DNA of 64,000 bases. Source: Alteribacillus iranensis. GTDB lineage: Bacteria > Bacillota > Bacilli > Bacillales > Marinococcaceae. Shown here one piece after another: positions 46,802 to 56,165 of this stretch (position 1 is its first letter; each line of letters opens with the position of its first letter). The translations under genes and the position numbers were made by a program. The notes beneath the pieces were generated by a model, which was given only the letters and a program-made list of their open reading frames with translations, was not told where the DNA came from and did no database searches. The DNA is taken from contig NZ_FONT01000003.1 of assembly GCF_900113025.1 (NCBI RefSeq), forward strand, positions 1 through 64,000, read 5' to 3'.

Positions 46802-49426
46802 TTGAGCAAGCTTGTATTAATTGATGGTAACAGTATTGCTTATCGTGCGTTTTTTGCTTTACCGCTGTTGAATAATGATAAAGGTGTATATACAAATGCG
46901 GTATATGGCTTTACTACCATGTTATTAAAAGTATTAGAAGAAGAGAAACCTAGTCACATTTTAGTTGCTTTTGATGCAGGGAAAACCACTTTCCGCCATG
47001 AGACTTATGACGAATACAAATCAGGACGCCAAAAAACTCCTACAGAATTATCGGAGCAGCTTCCTTTAATAAGGGAAATTCTTGATGCTTTTGAAATTAC
47101 TCACACGGAGCTGCCAAATTATGAAGCGGATGATATTATTGGTACCTTGTCGCAACAGGCAGAGAAAGAAAACATGGAAATTAAAGTATATACCGGTGAC
47201 AAGGATTTGCTCCAGCTCGTTTCTGACAAAACGACTGTTGTTCTTACAAAAAAAGGAATAACCAATGTAGAAGCATACGGAAAAAAGGAAATAGAGGACA
47301 GGTATGGCATTACTCCCGAACAAATAGTAGATATGAAAGGACTAATGGGAGACAGCTCAGATAATATACCTGGAGTTCCCGGGGTCGGGGAAAAAACGGC
47401 TTTAAAGCTGCTGAAAGAATATGGAACGGTAGAAAAAGTGTTAGAATCTATCGATCAGATTTCTGGTAAAAAAATGAAGGAGCGCCTTGAAGAACATAAG
47501 CAGCAGGCATTAATGAGCAAAGATTTAGCTGTTATCTATAGAGAGGTGCCCATAGATACAAAACTTGAGAACGTAACGACAAAAGAATACGACACGGAAA
47601 AAATAACCTCTCTCTTTAAAGAGCTTGAATTTCAATCTCTAATGAATCGATTCGATCACGGAGAAGAAACAAAACAAAAACTGGAGGACATTGAATTTGA
47701 AGTTGTAGATACGGTGACTGAGGACATGCTCCAGAGTCCTTCTTCTCTTGTAGTAGAAGTTCCAGAAGAGAATTATCATCAAGCGTCGATCTGGGGTATT
47801 GCGATCGTTAACAACCAGGGACGATATTACATGACCTCAGAAACTGCATTACGCTCTGAAGTTTTTCATGAATGGGCAAAAGATGAAACAAAAGAGAAAT
47901 ACATGTTCGATACAAAGCGTGGCGTCGTTGCCTTAGGATGGCAGGGAGTAGATATTAACGGTGTCATTCACGACATGCTTATCGCCTCTTATTTAATAGA
48001 TCCATCTTTATCTTCCCATGAAGTAGCAGATATCGTTACACGCCAAGGAGAACAATTGGTTCACACGGATGACGCGGTTTATGGGAAAGGGGCAAAAAGA
48101 CACCGTCCTTCTGAAGAAGTACTTTCAGAACACCTTGTCAGAAAGGCAGAGGCGATATACAAGTTGAAACAGTCATTAGAAGATCAATTAATTGAAAATG
48201 ATCAGTTCCAACTTTTCACAGAATTAGAAATGCCCCTCTCCTTAATTTTAGGGAAAATGGAAACGACAGGGGTATACGTGGACGAAGAACAATTGAACCA
48301 AATGGGGAAAGAACTAGATGAGAAATTAGAAACACTGGAAAAAGAGATCTACGACTTAGCCGGGACAACGTTTAATATCAACTCACCAAAACAGTTGGGT
48401 CCTATTTTATTTGAGAAATTAAACTTACCAGTGATCAAAAAAACGAAAACAGGGTACTCCACAGCAGCAGACGTCTTAGAGAAGCTGGAAGGCACTCACG
48501 ACATTATTCCTAAACTTCTCTTATACAGACAAGTATCGAAGTTAAAGTCAACTTATATTGAAGGCCTGCTGAAAGTGATCCACAAAGACACGAACAAAAT
48601 ACACACGATGTTTAATCAAGCGATTACTCAAACCGGACGATTAAGTTCGACTGAACCAAATTTACAAAACATCCCTATTCGCTTGGAGGAAGGTAGACGA
48701 ATACGTAAAGCGTTTATTCCCTCTGAAGAAGGATGGTCTATCGTATCGGCAGATTATTCGCAAATAGAACTACGTGTCCTTGCCCACATTTCAGGAGATG
48801 AGGGGTTACGTGAGGCGTTTCGAAAGAACATGGACGTTCATACGAAAACGGCTATGGATGTTTTCCATGTCAGTGAAGATGAAGTGACAGATAACATGAG
48901 AAGAAGCGCAAAAGCTGTTAATTTTGGAATTGTGTACGGTATATCCGATTATGGTTTATCCCAAAGTCTCGGAATTACTCGTAAAGAGGCCCAAGAGTTT
49001 ATTGATAAATATTTAGATAGTTATCCGAAAGTGAGAGAGTATATGGATACTATTAAAGAGGAAGCGAGAGAAAAGGGGTATGTCACCACTCTTTTACATC
49101 GAAGAAGGTATTTGCCGGAAATTACAAGTAAAAACTTTAACCGGCGTTCTTTTGCGGAGAGAACGGCTATGAATACTCCTATCCAAGGGACAGCCGCAGA
49201 TATTATAAAAAAAGCTATGGTTGACATCAGTAAAGCGTTAGATGAAAAATCCTTGATGAGCCGGCTTTTGCTTCAGGTACATGACGAATTAATATTCGAG
49301 GTACCTGAGTCAGAAACAGAAGAAATGAAGAAACTCGTCCCAGAAGTCATGGAGCAAACAATCGATTTAGAGGTACCATTAAAAGCAGACGTAGCTTATG
49401 GTCCAACTTGGTATGATGCAAAGTAA
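46802..49426 (+). CDS. polA: DNA polymerase I
   Basis: Repair and Okazaki-fragment polymerase, 874 aa. N-terminal 5'-3' exonuclease (about 1-290; DGNSIAYRAFFALP and GDSSDNIPGVPGVGEKTA), a degenerate 3'-5' exonuclease region (about 300-470) in which the DxE metal motif is absent (SSLVVEVPEENY), and the polymerase domain with motif A SADYSQIELRVLAHIS (about 649), motif B RRSAKAVNFGIVYGIS (about 700) and motif C QVHDELIFEVP (about 823). As in other Bacillus Pol I, proofreading should be lacking. TTG start at 46802 behind GAGAGGGG. mutM follows 14 bp later. Confidence 0.96.
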   Translation: MSKLVLIDGNSIAYRAFFALPLLNNDKGVYTNAVYGFTTMLLKVLEEEKPSHILVAFDAGKTTFRHETYDEYKSGRQKTPTELSEQLPLIREILDAFEITHTELPNYEADDIIGTLSQQAEKENMEIKVYTGDKDLLQLVSDKTTVVLTKKGITNVEAYGKKEIEDRYGITPEQIVDMKGLMGDSSDNIPGVPGVGEKTALKLLKEYGTVEKVLESIDQISGKKMKERLEEHKQQALMSKDLAVIYREVPIDTKLENVTTKEYDTEKITSLFKELEFQSLMNRFDHGEETKQKLEDIEFEVVDTVTEDMLQSPSSLVVEVPEENYHQASIWGIAIVNNQGRYYMTSETALRSEVFHEWAKDETKEKYMFDTKRGVVALGWQGVDINGVIHDMLIASYLIDPSLSSHEVADIVTRQGEQLVHTDDAVYGKGAKRHRPSEEVLSEHLVRKAEAIYKLKQSLEDQLIENDQFQLFTELEMPLSLILGKMETTGVYVDEEQLNQMGKELDEKLETLEKEIYDLAGTTFNINSPKQLGPILFEKLNLPVIKKTKTGYSTAADVLEKLEGTHDIIPKLLLYRQVSKLKSTYIEGLLKVIHKDTNKIHTMFNQAITQTGRLSSTEPNLQNIPIRLEEGRRIRKAFIPSEEGWSIVSADYSQIELRVLAHISGDEGLREAFRKNMDVHTKTAMDVFHVSEDEVTDNMRRSAKAVNFGIVYGISDYGLSQSLGITRKEAQEFIDKYLDSYPKVREYMDTIKEEAREKGYVTTLLHRRRYLPEITSKNFNRRSFAERTAMNTPIQGTAADIIKKAMVDISKALDEKSLMSRLLLQVHDELIFEVPESETEEMKKLVPEVMEQTIDLEVPLKADVAYGPTWYDAK

Positions 49427-49440
49427 GGAGAGAAGGAGAA

Positions 49441-50277
49441 ATGCCGGAACTTCCGGAGGTTGAAACTGTACGCAAAACACTTGAGGAAATGGTCATTGGT
49501 AAACGGCTGGAGAAAGTGTTAGTCTCTTGGCCAAAAATCATCAAGAAGCCAGATGATACGGAAATGTTTTGTCTGTTGCTTGGCGGCCAAGTCATCCAGA
49601 AGATAGGGAGACGAGGAAAGTTTTTAATTTTTTATTTGAATGACTATAGTCTTGTTTCTCATTTACGGATGGAAGGCAAATATGAAGTAGTAAAAGAAGA
49701 ACCGCCTGATAAGCATACCCACGTTCGCTTCTTTTTTGAAGATGATACAGAATTACGATACCGGGATGTTAGGAAGTTTGGAACGATGCATTTATTCGAA
49801 AAAGGAGAGGAGATGAAATCTCTTCCCCTTAAACAATTAGGACCTGAACCTGTGGGAGATGCATCGTTCACTCCTGAATATTTATACGGCGTTTTTCAGA
49901 AGACGACTCGAAATATTAAAGCTGTCTTATTAGACCAATGCGTGATAGCAGGTCTAGGAAATATTTATGTGGACGAGGCTTTGTTTAAAGCGGGTATAAG
50001 ACCTGATATAAGAGCCTCAACACTGGATAAAGATCAGACAATATCGTTAAGCAAACAGATAACAGACACCATTGCTGCAGCTATCAGCAAAGGTGGAAGT
50101 TCTGTTCGTTCATATGTGAACGGGGCAGGTGACAAAGGAAGTTATCAACTGGAACTGTCCGTTTATGGACGTGAAGGAGAACCTTGCCGTCGATGCGGCA
50201 GTGATATAGAGAAGACCGTCACGGCGGGCCGAGGTACACGTTATTGTCCAACTTGTCAGCCTGTATCTTATCTGTGA
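49441..50277 (+). CDS. mutM: Formamidopyrimidine-DNA glycosylase
   Basis: Removes 8-oxoguanine and formamidopyrimidines from DNA (base excision repair, bifunctional glycosylase/lyase). 278 aa. The catalytic N-terminus is PELPEVETV after Met removal (Pro and Glu), with K60 in GRRGKFL, ligand residues R/N in GNIYVDEALF (about 173), and the C-terminal zinc finger C249-x2-C252 and CPTC near 271. ATG 49441 behind AGGAGAGAAGG. In an operon with polA, a pairing that makes sense for gap filling after excision. Confidence 0.96.
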   Translation: MPELPEVETVRKTLEEMVIGKRLEKVLVSWPKIIKKPDDTEMFCLLLGGQVIQKIGRRGKFLIFYLNDYSLVSHLRMEGKYEVVKEEPPDKHTHVRFFFEDDTELRYRDVRKFGTMHLFEKGEEMKSLPLKQLGPEPVGDASFTPEYLYGVFQKTTRNIKAVLLDQCVIAGLGNIYVDEALFKAGIRPDIRASTLDKDQTISLSKQITDTIAAAISKGGSSVRSYVNGAGDKGSYQLELSVYGREGEPCRRCGSDIEKTVTAGRGTRYCPTCQPVSYL

Positions 50278-50283
50278 CGTCTG

Positions 50284-50330
50284 TGATCCCCTCCATGTGA
50301 CAGAAGGTGGTGAGGGGATCATCTTATTTT
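50284..50330 (+). terminator. Terminator or stem between mutM and ytaF
   Basis: TGATCCCCTC (50284-50293) and GAGGGGATCA (50312-50321) pair perfectly over 10 bp, then TCTTATTTTTT. Confidence 0.75.
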
Positions 50331-50417
50331 TTGTTCGCAAAAGGCAGGGTAACACTGTATAAGGTCCTCCCATATACTATCGCAGATGAAGGCATTAGCG
50401 GGGAGGAGCTATCTCCT

Positions 50418-51044
50418 ATGACAGCTTCGTTATTCACTCTGTTTTTATTAGCGTTTGCAGTTAGTATTGACAGCTTTGGGACTGGGCTTGCTTATGGGAT
50501 ACGTGGACTCGAACTATCTGTGGTTTCTCTGATTTTTATTAGTCTCTGTTCAGCGGTATCTGTTGTAATTGGAGGAGCTGCCGCTGTACTTATGGTGGAA
50601 TATGTACCAGCGATGGTTACAGAAATGATTGGTGGCATATTACTGATAGGCATTGGCTTATGGACACTCATTAATACACTGACGGAAAATAAAAAAGAGG
50701 TAGATGTAACAGAATCGAACACAAAAAAAGGGCTGCCAGCTCAATTAATCTCTATTTTAAAAAAACCTGACAATGCTGATGTAGACAAATCGGGCACTAT
50801 TTCCACTAAGGAAGCAATTCTACTTGGTACAGCGTTGTCTCTTGATGCATTGGGAGCCGGTATTGGAGCTGCTTTAATCGGTTTATCGACGTGGCTTTTA
50901 GCAGGTACTGTGGCGGTAATGTGTGCCGTATTTTTAGCAGGCGGCATGAAAGGTGGTCAAAAACTGTCACAATTTGCCATCATTCAAAAAGTATCTATCC
51001 TCCCGGGTGTGCTGCTCATTGCTTTAGGGATATGGAATTTGTAA
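50418..51044 (+). CDS. ytaF: Sporulation membrane protein YtaF (MntP-like fold)
   Basis: 208-aa integral membrane protein with about six hydrophobic segments. The two repeats LLAFAVSIDSFGTGLAYGI (near 8) and GTALSLDALGAGIGAALIG (near 135) share the D-S-F/D-A pattern of the MntP/YtaF family, suggesting a cation transporter. B. subtilis YtaF is linked with sporulation (established by annotation). ATG 50418 is used because GGGAGGAG lies upstream; the long open frame from 50307 starts inside the terminator. It precedes coaE by 47 bp. Confidence 0.85.
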   Translation: MTASLFTLFLLAFAVSIDSFGTGLAYGIRGLELSVVSLIFISLCSAVSVVIGGAAAVLMVEYVPAMVTEMIGGILLIGIGLWTLINTLTENKKEVDVTESNTKKGLPAQLISILKKPDNADVDKSGTISTKEAILLGTALSLDALGAGIGAALIGLSTWLLAGTVAVMCAVFLAGGMKGGQKLSQFAIIQKVSILPGVLLIALGIWNL

Positions 51045-51091
51045 TAAAGCCTGCAGCGTGCCCTATCCTCTTTTTAAGAAAGGAGATAGTT

Positions 51092-51685
51092 ATGGTTATA
51101 GGGCTAACTGGTGGAATTGCAAGCGGTAAGAGTATGATCGCCGAAGAGTTAAAACAACGAGGTTTTCCCGTTATAGATGCCGACAACATTGCCCGGGAAA
51201 TTGTAGAGCCTGGGGAAGAAGCATATCATCAAATCGTTAACAAATTCGGCAAAGAAATCCTTCAGGAAAATGGAGAAATAGCAAGAAAAAAACTAGGGCA
51301 AATTATCTTTACAGATGAATCAAAAAGAAAGCAACTAAATCAAATTATGCACCCCTCTATTCGGAAGCGGATGCTAGAAAGAAAAGAGGAATTGCTCGAA
51401 GATGGAGTGAAAACGATTGTTTTCGACATTCCTCTCTTAGTTGAAAATAAGCTTCAGTTTATGGTAGATAAGGTACTCCTTGTGTACGTAAATGAAGAGA
51501 TACAAAAGGAAAGATTAATGAAACGAGACGGACAAGGGGAAGAAGATGCTCTCCAACGAATTTCTTCACAAATGCCGTTAAAAGACAAGAAACATCACGC
51601 CGATGCAATCATTGACAACAATGGCACGAAGGAACAGGCCATCCATCAACTTGAACGACTGTTAGAAAAATGGGTAGACGGGTAA
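51092..51685 (+). CDS. coaE: Dephospho-CoA kinase
   Basis: Last step of coenzyme A synthesis, phosphorylating dephospho-CoA at the 3' hydroxyl. 197 aa with P-loop GGIASGKS (7-14), DADNIAREIVEPG (about 32) for substrate, and a LID-like stretch with RLMKRDGQ near 140. ATG 51092 behind AAAGGAGA; longer upstream frame overlaps ytaF and has no start signal. Operon position polA-mutM-ytaF-coaE is the B. subtilis order. Confidence 0.95.
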   Translation: MVIGLTGGIASGKSMIAEELKQRGFPVIDADNIAREIVEPGEEAYHQIVNKFGKEILQENGEIARKKLGQIIFTDESKRKQLNQIMHPSIRKRMLERKEELLEDGVKTIVFDIPLLVENKLQFMVDKVLLVYVNEEIQKERLMKRDGQGEEDALQRISSQMPLKDKKHHADAIIDNNGTKEQAIHQLERLLEKWVDG

Positions 51686-51754
51686 TATATAGGACAAGCC
51701 TTTTTATGAAAAAGAAATGAAAAATAAAAAATGAATAGTACCAAAAACAATTAA

Positions 51755-51799
51755 TGTGATATACTATTTATATAAAAAAGGTTAATTTAGTATATCACA
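51755..51799 (+). promoter_or_regulatory. Twin inverted CcpN-type operators upstream of gapB
   Basis: TGTGATATACTA (51755-51766) and its exact inverted copy TAGTATATCACA (51788-51799). Each contains an 11-mer fitting the CcpN operator consensus TRTGHYATAYW as I remember it. In B. subtilis CcpN represses gapB and pckA under glycolytic conditions (established). Placement 25-70 bp before the gapB start fits repression of its promoter. Confidence 0.7.
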
Positions 51800-51823
51800 A
51801 ACAGCAGGGGAGGCTTTTCAAAT

Positions 51824-52852
51824 ATGAAAGCGAAAGTAGCAGTGAACGGATTTGGGCGGATTGGCCGGATGGTATTCCGGAAAGCGGTAGCCAATGATGC
51901 ATTAGATGTTGTAGCTATTAATGCCAGCTATCCTGCAGAGACATTAGCCCATTTAGTAAAATATGATACTGTTCACGGTTTATTTGATAAAGAGATTGAA
52001 GGGAAAGACGATGCCCTTTATGTAGATGGAAAAAAAATTCAGCTGTTAAGTGATCGCGACCCACGTAATCTACCTTGGAAAGAATTAGGTGTCGATATTG
52101 TTGTAGAAGCTACGGGGAAATTTAAATCAAAAGAAACAGCTAGTTATCATATAGAGGCCGGAGCGAAAAAAGTTGTTATCACAGCTCCAGCAAAGGATGA
52201 AGATATCACTATTGTGATGGGGGTTAATGAGGAGGATTACAATCCTGCAGATCACCATATTATCTCCAATGCTTCCTGTACAACGAACTGTCTCGCGCCA
52301 GTAGCGAAAGTGTTGGATCAGTCGTTTGGCATTGAAAGCGGATTAATGACTACTGTTCATTCCTATACCAATGACCAGAAAAATATTGATAACCCTCATA
52401 AAGACTTGCGCCGCGCTCGTGCATGTGGTCAATCTATCATTCCAACATCAACAGGTGCAGCAAAGGCTCTTTCGAAAGTGCTGCCCCAGTTAGAAGGCAA
52501 GATGAACGGAATGGCGCTTCGCGTGCCTACTCCAAATGTCTCACTCGTTGATCTCGTTGTAGATATGAAACAAAATGTTACGGCAGAGGATGTAAACAAG
52601 GCTTTCCGTGAGGCGTCTGAAAAAGAATTAGATGGGATTTTAGGCTATAACGAAGATCCTCTTGTGTCAGTTGATTACAATGGAAATGAAAATTCTTCTA
52701 TCATTGATGGATTATCTACCATGGTAATTAATGACAATCAAGTTAAAGTGCTTGCCTGGTATGATAATGAATGGGGATATTCATGTCGAGTCGTTGACTT
52801 GGTAGAATATGTAGGAAAAAGACTTCGCAAGGAATCAATGGTAGGCGCATAA
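51824..52852 (+). CDS. gapB: NADP-dependent glyceraldehyde-3-phosphate dehydrogenase GapB
   Basis: Gluconeogenic GAPDH, running from 1,3-bisphosphoglycerate to glyceraldehyde 3-phosphate with NADPH. 342 aa. NAD(P) fold NGFGRIGRM (8-16), catalytic C152 in SNASCTTN and H179 in TTVHSYT. The acidic residue that fixes NAD in glycolytic GapA (NDL) is replaced by NAS at 33-35, which fits NADP preference. ATG 51824 behind GGGGAGG. Preceded by twin CcpN-type operators, followed by a terminator; in B. subtilis speD lies next, but it is not here. Confidence 0.94.
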   Translation: MKAKVAVNGFGRIGRMVFRKAVANDALDVVAINASYPAETLAHLVKYDTVHGLFDKEIEGKDDALYVDGKKIQLLSDRDPRNLPWKELGVDIVVEATGKFKSKETASYHIEAGAKKVVITAPAKDEDITIVMGVNEEDYNPADHHIISNASCTTNCLAPVAKVLDQSFGIESGLMTTVHSYTNDQKNIDNPHKDLRRARACGQSIIPTSTGAAKALSKVLPQLEGKMNGMALRVPTPNVSLVDLVVDMKQNVTAEDVNKAFREASEKELDGILGYNEDPLVSVDYNGNENSSIIDGLSTMVINDNQVKVLAWYDNEWGYSCRVVDLVEYVGKRLRKESMVGA

Positions 52853-52871
52853 AAAAATAATATTTGTTAAG

Positions 52872-52953
52872 AAATGCCGATCAGTGTCATGGTCGAGGCT
52901 GGAAATCTATTTAAAAGTCCTCGGCCTTCTGTACAATGAGAAGGCATTTTTTT
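52872..52953 (+). terminator. Long structured terminator after gapB
   Basis: AAATGCC (52872-52878) pairs with GGCATTT (52943-52949), enclosing GGTCGAGG/CCTCGGCC, and TTTTT follows. Confidence 0.7.
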
Positions 52954-53099
52954 ATTGCATTCTCCTGCTCTTATTTCAGAAGGGAGAGTGGGAACTTTCC
53001 ATATAGCAAGGGAAGAGGTCTTTCATTTGTGGCGTATAGAATGTATAATTTAATATAAAAAGCGGACTGCCTAACGGTTTGAATAGTGGAGTTGATTTC

Positions 53100-53567
53100 A
53101 TGCGATGTCCTGCCTGTCATTCCCAAACAACAAGAGTAATGGATTCTCGGCCAAGCAATGAAGGGCGATCCATTAGAAGACGCCGGGAGTGTGAAAGCTG
53201 TAACTATCGTTTTACTACCTTTGAGGTTGTCGAAGAAACACCTCTCATTGTTGTAAAGAAAGATGGTACCCGAGAAGAATTCAGTCGGGAAAAAATATTA
53301 AGAGGATTGATACGGGCTTGTGAAAAAAGACCCGTCCCTTTAGAAACTTTAGAAGACATAGTAAGTGATACAGAACATCAGCTGCGAAGCGAAGGTAAGT
53401 CAGAAATCAAAAGTGAAGAAATCGGTGAACTGGTGATGGAACGGTTAGCTGATGTAGATGATGTTGCTTATGTGCGGTTTGCCTCTGTATATCGTCAATT
53501 TAAAGACATCAATGTTTTTATTAACGAATTAAAAGAGCTAATTAATAAGGATGAGGAGACGAAGTAA
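53100..53567 (+). CDS. nrdR: Transcriptional repressor NrdR
   Basis: Zinc-ribbon/ATP-cone repressor of ribonucleotide reductase genes that senses dATP/ATP. 155 aa: zinc ribbon with C3-x2-C6 and C31-x2-C34 (residues 1-45) and an ATP-cone (about 49-139; [20 protein letters not shown]). ATG 53100 with GGAG upstream; the in-frame TTG at 53079 is discounted. It precedes dnaB-dnaI as in other Bacilli, linking dNTP supply to replication restart, although a terminator separates them. Confidence 0.95.
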   Translation: MRCPACHSQTTRVMDSRPSNEGRSIRRRRECESCNYRFTTFEVVEETPLIVVKKDGTREEFSREKILRGLIRACEKRPVPLETLEDIVSDTEHQLRSEGKSEIKSEEIGELVMERLADVDDVAYVRFASVYRQFKDINVFINELKELINKDEETK

Positions 53568-53597
53568 AGAGCTTAAGGTCAGACTTGAGCTCTTTTT
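53566..53597 (+). terminator. nrdR terminator
   Basis: AAAGAGCTTAAG (53566-53577) pairs with CTTGAGCTCTTT (53584-53595, one mismatch), then TT. It overlaps the nrdR stop. Confidence 0.75.
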
Positions 53598-53630
53598 CCG
53601 CTCGTCCGACAAAGAAAAGAGGGGGTTTTA

Positions 53631-55043
53631 ATGAAACTTCATTGGACAGAACTTCTCCCGGTGGATCGCTTTTCTGTGCGTACGAATGAACAGCTTGGAG
53701 AACGTGAACATAAGACATTAACCCTCCTGTACCAGCCGTTAATAGGGACAGCGGCTATCTCGCTTTATCACACATTTTGGAGTCGGCTGGAAAGAGATAG
53801 TTACTGGAGTGATGAGGGCACCCATCATGAATTGATGGTTTTATTGAACCTGCCTTTAGATGATATCTTTGATGCACGGCGAATATTAGAAGGAATTGGT
53901 CTCCTGCGAACATTTCGTCATACGGGTGATACGTCTGCTTCGTTTGTATATGAATTACAAAAGCCTCTATCTCCAGCGCAATTTTTTCGTGATGATGTGT
54001 TAAGCGTCTATTTGTACAATCGACTAGGAAAAGATCGCTATCGAGACCTGCGCAGTCGTTTTTTAATTGATAAAATAGATCTACAATCGTTTGATGAAAT
54101 AACAGCTTCCTTTAATGAAGTATTTTCGTCATTGCATTACTCGGAAATGATGGCAAATGATGAAATGGAAAAAACCACAGATTTGGAAAAAGACTTGGTT
54201 GGCCAAGGACAAAGTCATGCTTTTGTAATAGATGAGGATTCCTTTGATTTTTCATTGTTAAGAGCTGATTTACCAGTATTTATAAATAAAGAAAAGCTAT
54301 TAAACAAAAAAGCATGCACTGTCATTCAACGGTTAGCATTTGTGTATAACATCGCTCCATTGGATATGAGCCGTCTCATACAACAATCGTTAACGGGAGA
54401 TGACCAGTTAGATGAAGAAGAGCTGCGTAAAAGAGTCCAAGAATGGTATCGGTTTGAACATAGCAATGAACCCCCTGCTTTGGGCCTGCGTACTCCATCC
54501 AAAGAAAACAAAGAATTAAATGAACCTCCGGTAAATGAAAAAGAAAAAATGAAATGGTTTTATGAACAGACGTCACCTCTCACTTTCCTGAAAAGCATTT
54601 CTGACGGTGCGCAAGTCCCCCATCCTGATGTGAGGCTTGTTGAAATGCTTGTGTTTGATTACCAGCTCCCGCCGGGTGTGGTGAACGTGCTGATTGATTT
54701 TATTATGCAGACCAACAACATGAAGTTAAATAAAAACTTAGTCCAAAAAATTGCTGGTCATTGGTCACGGAAAAAAGTGCATACTGTAGAAGACGCAATG
54801 GAGCTTGCCAAAAAAGAATATCAGGAACAAAAGGACAGAAAACAAGCAGGAGCCAACTGGAAAACTTCTCCTTCCTCTAAAACAGTATCTCCTTATGTTA
54901 GAAAAGATAAGCTTCCAAAATGGCTGCAAAGTGAAAATAAAGGCAAGGAGACTTCCGCGCTTGAGAAACATTCTGACTTACAGGAAGAAAAGCTGGAATT
55001 TGAGGAAATGTTAAAAATGCGAAAAAGCATCCGTCAAAAATGA
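53631..55043 (+). CDS. dnaB: Primosomal protein DnaB (helicase loading, membrane attachment)
   Basis: Gram-positive DnaB is a helicase-loading co-factor working with DnaD and DnaI at oriC and stalled forks; it is not the E. coli DnaB helicase. 470 aa, near the B. subtilis 472. N-terminal winged-helix-like DDBH1 part (about 1-110, LTLLYQPLIGTAAISLYHTFWSRL), two DDBH2/DnaD-like regions (about 195-300 and 320-395, including PPGVVNVLIDFIMQTNNMKLNKN) and a charged tail. ATG 53631 behind AGAGGGGG. dnaI follows after 11 bp. Confidence 0.93.
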   Translation: MKLHWTELLPVDRFSVRTNEQLGEREHKTLTLLYQPLIGTAAISLYHTFWSRLERDSYWSDEGTHHELMVLLNLPLDDIFDARRILEGIGLLRTFRHTGDTSASFVYELQKPLSPAQFFRDDVLSVYLYNRLGKDRYRDLRSRFLIDKIDLQSFDEITASFNEVFSSLHYSEMMANDEMEKTTDLEKDLVGQGQSHAFVIDEDSFDFSLLRADLPVFINKEKLLNKKACTVIQRLAFVYNIAPLDMSRLIQQSLTGDDQLDEEELRKRVQEWYRFEHSNEPPALGLRTPSKENKELNEPPVNEKEKMKWFYEQTSPLTFLKSISDGAQVPHPDVRLVEMLVFDYQLPPGVVNVLIDFIMQTNNMKLNKNLVQKIAGHWSRKKVHTVEDAMELAKKEYQEQKDRKQAGANWKTSPSSKTVSPYVRKDKLPKWLQSENKGKETSALEKHSDLQEEKLEFEEMLKMRKSIRQK

Positions 55044-55054
55044 GGTGACTGATC

Positions 55055-55999
55055 ATGCAATCTATTCGATCGTCCTTGGATCATTTTATGGGAGACACGC
55101 CATGGCGAAACCGTTATGAAAAATTAAAACAAGAAGTGCTCCACTATCCAAGAATTCAATCGTTCTTAAAAGAAAACGAAGATGTGAAACAGGAAGAAAT
55201 CAACAAAAATTTGTCTCAGCTATTTGAGTACAAGCAGGAATGGCAACATTGTGATGCTTGTCCTGGCTTAAAAGACTGCCCTAATATTATGAGTGGTTAT
55301 CAACCGGAATTGTCAGCCGATAACGGCACACTTTCTATCCGGTATCATCCGTGTCGCCTAAAAGTAAAGGAAGAAGAGACCATCCGCCACCAGAAGCTCA
55401 TTAAAAGCATGTATATTCCCAAAGAGATATTAAACGCGACGTTTGAGGATATAGAGCAGGATCATGCCAGCAGGTTATCGGCAAGCAATCTCTGCTTAAA
55501 ATTTGCATTGCAGACGCTTCCAGGGGAGAGTGGCCAAGGATTATATCTTCATGGTAAATTTGGTGTTGGTAAAACGTATATGATGGGAGCCCTTGCAAAT
55601 GAGCTGGCAGCAAGAGATATATCTACGATGCTAGTTTATGTGCCGGATTTCTTTAGAGAGATGAAACAGGCTTTGTCGGATGGAAGTGTTCAAGAAAAAA
55701 TCGACCAGGTAAAAAAAGTGGAAGTCCTTATACTAGATGACATTGGAGCGGAAACGACTTCAGCTTGGGTAAGGGATGATATACTTGGAGTGATTTTACA
55801 CTACCGTATGATGGAAAAGCTGCCTACATTGTATACATCAAATTATGATTATGAAGAGCTTGAAACCCACTTATCATATTCCCAGAAAGGCGGAATTGAG
55901 CAATTGAAGGCTAAGCGGATAATGGAGCGTATTAAACATTTAACCACTCCTGTATTTTTAGACGGAAAGAACAGACGGGAAAACAATCAATTTAGTTGA
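55055..55999 (+). CDS. dnaI: Primosomal helicase loader DnaI
   Basis: AAA+ ATPase that loads the replicative helicase DnaC onto DNA. 314 aa. N-terminal helicase-binding domain with zinc-type cysteines C66, C69, C75 and C100; C-terminal AAA+ domain with Walker A GKFGVGKT (167-174), Walker B LILDDIGAE (226-234) and a sensor-2-like RIMERI near 288. ATG 55055 behind GAGGTGA. Coupled with dnaB as in B. subtilis. Confidence 0.95.
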   Translation: MQSIRSSLDHFMGDTPWRNRYEKLKQEVLHYPRIQSFLKENEDVKQEEINKNLSQLFEYKQEWQHCDACPGLKDCPNIMSGYQPELSADNGTLSIRYHPCRLKVKEEETIRHQKLIKSMYIPKEILNATFEDIEQDHASRLSASNLCLKFALQTLPGESGQGLYLHGKFGVGKTYMMGALANELAARDISTMLVYVPDFFREMKQALSDGSVQEKIDQVKKVEVLILDDIGAETTSAWVRDDILGVILHYRMMEKLPTLYTSNYDYEELETHLSYSQKGGIEQLKAKRIMERIKHLTTPVFLDGKNRRENNQFS

Positions 56000-56101
56000 G
56001 GCCCGCTCCACACCAGGTAAATGAAAAGTCCCTTACTTACTATGAGGTCCTAGCGCAATAACAGTTCAAGCAGTCGCAGCCGGTCAGCTCGATCCAATCT
56101 G

Positions 56102-56142
56102 ACGCTTTCGATTACCCCTGTCGGTAATCGAAAGCGTTTTTT
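56102..56142 (+). terminator. Strong terminator downstream of dnaI
   Basis: ACGCTTTCGATTACC (56102-56116) and GGTAATCGAAAGCGT (56123-56137) form a perfect 15-bp stem followed by T's. About 100 nt (56000-56101) separate it from dnaI; I see no ORF in that stretch. Confidence 0.92.
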
Positions 56143-56165
56143 ATTGTGGAGGAAATCGCGTGTGT

